Below are positions 63,107-64,000 of a DNA stretch of 64,000 nucleotides, piece by piece. Position numbers and translations under genes: made by a program. The notes beneath the pieces are model-generated. The model was not told where the DNA came from. It worked only from the letters and a program-made list of their open reading frames with translations, and searched no databases. The number at the start of each line of letters is the position of its first letter. Position 1 is the stretch's first letter. The DNA comes from CAYSCZ01 sp051155775 (GTDB taxonomy: Bacteria > Bacteroidota > Bacteroidia > Cytophagales > Cyclobacteriaceae): assembly GCA_051155775.1 (NCBI GenBank), contig DAXETV010000014.1, positions 124,001 to 188,000 of the forward strand, written 5' to 3'.

Positions 63107-64000
63107 ATGAATAAATTTTACATATTTTTAATTATTTCTATCACACTTTGCGTTTTTAATAACAAAATCGCTAATGCGCAAAATAATGTTGTTGCTGGCC
63201 AAATCATAGATGAGAATGATAACCCGGTTGTTGGTGTCAACATTCTGATCAAAGGGACCGTCACGGGTACAATATCAGACCTTGACGGTGCATTTAGAAT
63301 CACCTTTAACAAATCATTTCCTGTTACCCTATTAGTATCCAGTGTTGGGTTCCAATCTCAGGAGATCGAAGTACAACAATCTGATGAAAATATCCAAATA
63401 ACATTAATCGAAGGTACCTTACTGGGCCAGGAAGTAGTGGTGTCAGCTTCTCGGGTGGAGGAAAGCATCATGAAATCCCCGGTATCTGTGGAAAAAATGA
63501 ACATTAGAGATATTTCCGAATCACCTTCTCCAAACTTTTATGATAACCTGAAAACATTGAAAGGGGTTGATTTTAGCACGCAGAGCTTAACCTTTAGCAC
63601 AATCAACCTTCGGGGTTTTGGTGCTAATGGAAACACCCGCACTGTTCAATTAATTGACGGTATAGATAATCAAGCACCGGGTCTGAATTTCCCGGTTGCA
63701 AATATTGTTGGTATTCCTGAGCTCGATCTGGAGAGTGTCGAAATACTTCCCGGAGCAGCTTCTGCACTATACGGTCCCAATGCTTTGAATGGAATTATTC
63801 TCATGAAAAGCAAAAGCCCCTTCGATTATCAAGGGGTTAGTGCAACCATGAAGACAGGTATTAATCACGTGGACGAAGAAGATGATGATCTATCCTTTTA
63901 TCAAAATTATGGCTTCAGATATGCAAAAGCTCTGAATGATAAGTTTGCCTTCAAATTTAATGTTAGCTACCTGAGAGCTAACGATTTTATCGGCGTTGAC
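63107..64000 (+). CDS. TonB-dependent outer membrane receptor, 5' part
   Basis: The first 298 codons of a TonB-dependent receptor, cut by the window edge. Signal peptide (about 1-24, IANAQ), a carboxypeptidase-regulatory-like domain (about 27-105, GVNILIKGTVTGT), a TonB box region with EVVVSASRVEESI, and the plug domain (NLRGFGANGNTRTVQLIDG, then ESVEILPGAASALYGPNALNG). The barrel is missing. The plug differs from SusC proteins, so it is more like a siderophore/small-ligand receptor with a regulatory N-terminus. Ligand unknown. Confidence 0.9.
   Translation, partial: MNKFYIFLIISITLCVFNNKIANAQNNVVAGQIIDENDNPVVGVNILIKGTVTGTISDLDGAFRITFNKSFPVTLLVSSVGFQSQEIEVQQSDENIQITLIEGTLLGQEVVVSASRVEESIMKSPVSVEKMNIRDISESPSPNFYDNLKTLKGVDFSTQSLTFSTINLRGFGANGNTRTVQLIDGIDNQAPGLNFPVANIVGIPELDLESVEILPGAASALYGPNALNGIILMKSKSPFDYQGVSATMKTGINHVDEEDDDLSFYQNYGFRYAKALNDKFAFKFNVSYLRANDFIGVD

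Overview
The window is one contiguous piece of a low-GC Bacteroidota chromosome, most likely a marine or soil member of the Cytophagales. Supporting signs are SusC/SusD pairs, type IX secretion (T9SS) components and a T9SS-sorted cargo protein, DUF1800/DUF1501 and DUF3276 proteins, the carboxynorspermidine polyamine route, TAnnTTTG-like promoter elements and almost no Shine-Dalgarno sequences. No rRNA, tRNA, IS element, prophage or CRISPR array was seen. Assignment below order level would be a guess.

Layout. 1-3.3 kb: tail of a VPS10-like propeller protein, then a universal stress protein overlapping a BCCT osmolyte transporter. 3.3-10.3 kb: a SusD/SusC outer-membrane uptake pair behind a MarR regulator and two overlapping metallophosphoesterases. 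10.4-15.6 kb: a small secreted protein, phosphofructokinase, an SDR, an MsrB-MsrA fusion and an ALDH3-like aldehyde dehydrogenase. 15.8-20.1 kb: DUF1800 and DUF1501 (T9SS cargo) pair, a decayed small membrane gene and a Dph6-like PP-loop ATPase. 20.2-30.5 kb: an RND efflux locus with two adaptor/permease pairs and a single TolC. 30.5-36.7 kb: acyl-CoA transferase/hydrolase, L-2-hydroxyglutarate oxidase, 1-Cys peroxiredoxin, MoeB-rhodanese, a 2-hydroxyacid dehydrogenase, DUF2452 and an overlapping 52-residue membrane protein. 36.8-38.3 kb: FKBP isomerase and two small proteins.

38.8-41.5 kb holds a SiaB-SiaC phospho-switch followed by three uncharacterised envelope proteins. Then come the carboxynorspermidine synthase/decarboxylase pair (41.5-43.8 kb), a DUF4136 lipoprotein and a DUF2279 protein, an ECF sigma factor with an anti-sigma-like/outer-membrane-barrel hybrid protein, a T9SS plug-domain lipoprotein, and a stand-alone Cas6 with no cas genes or repeats around it (49.0-49.8 kb). 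The right end is YchF, an AI-2E family permease, a PUR-type nucleic-acid-binding protein, DUF58, a ferredoxin divergent from a LuxC-like acyl-CoA reductase, aconitase, a membrane protein, a PorE-like OmpA protein, a small membrane protein, DUF819, and the start of a TonB-dependent receptor cut by the window edge.

Most of this is ordinary housekeeping and envelope biology. The points most worth following are the orphan Cas6, the SiaB/SiaC locus without a recognisable phosphatase or diguanylate cyclase, the sigma factor paired with a protein that seems to reach from cytoplasm to outer membrane, the hairpin placed directly at a start codon (10902-10947), and the moeB start codon that abuts a terminator hairpin.
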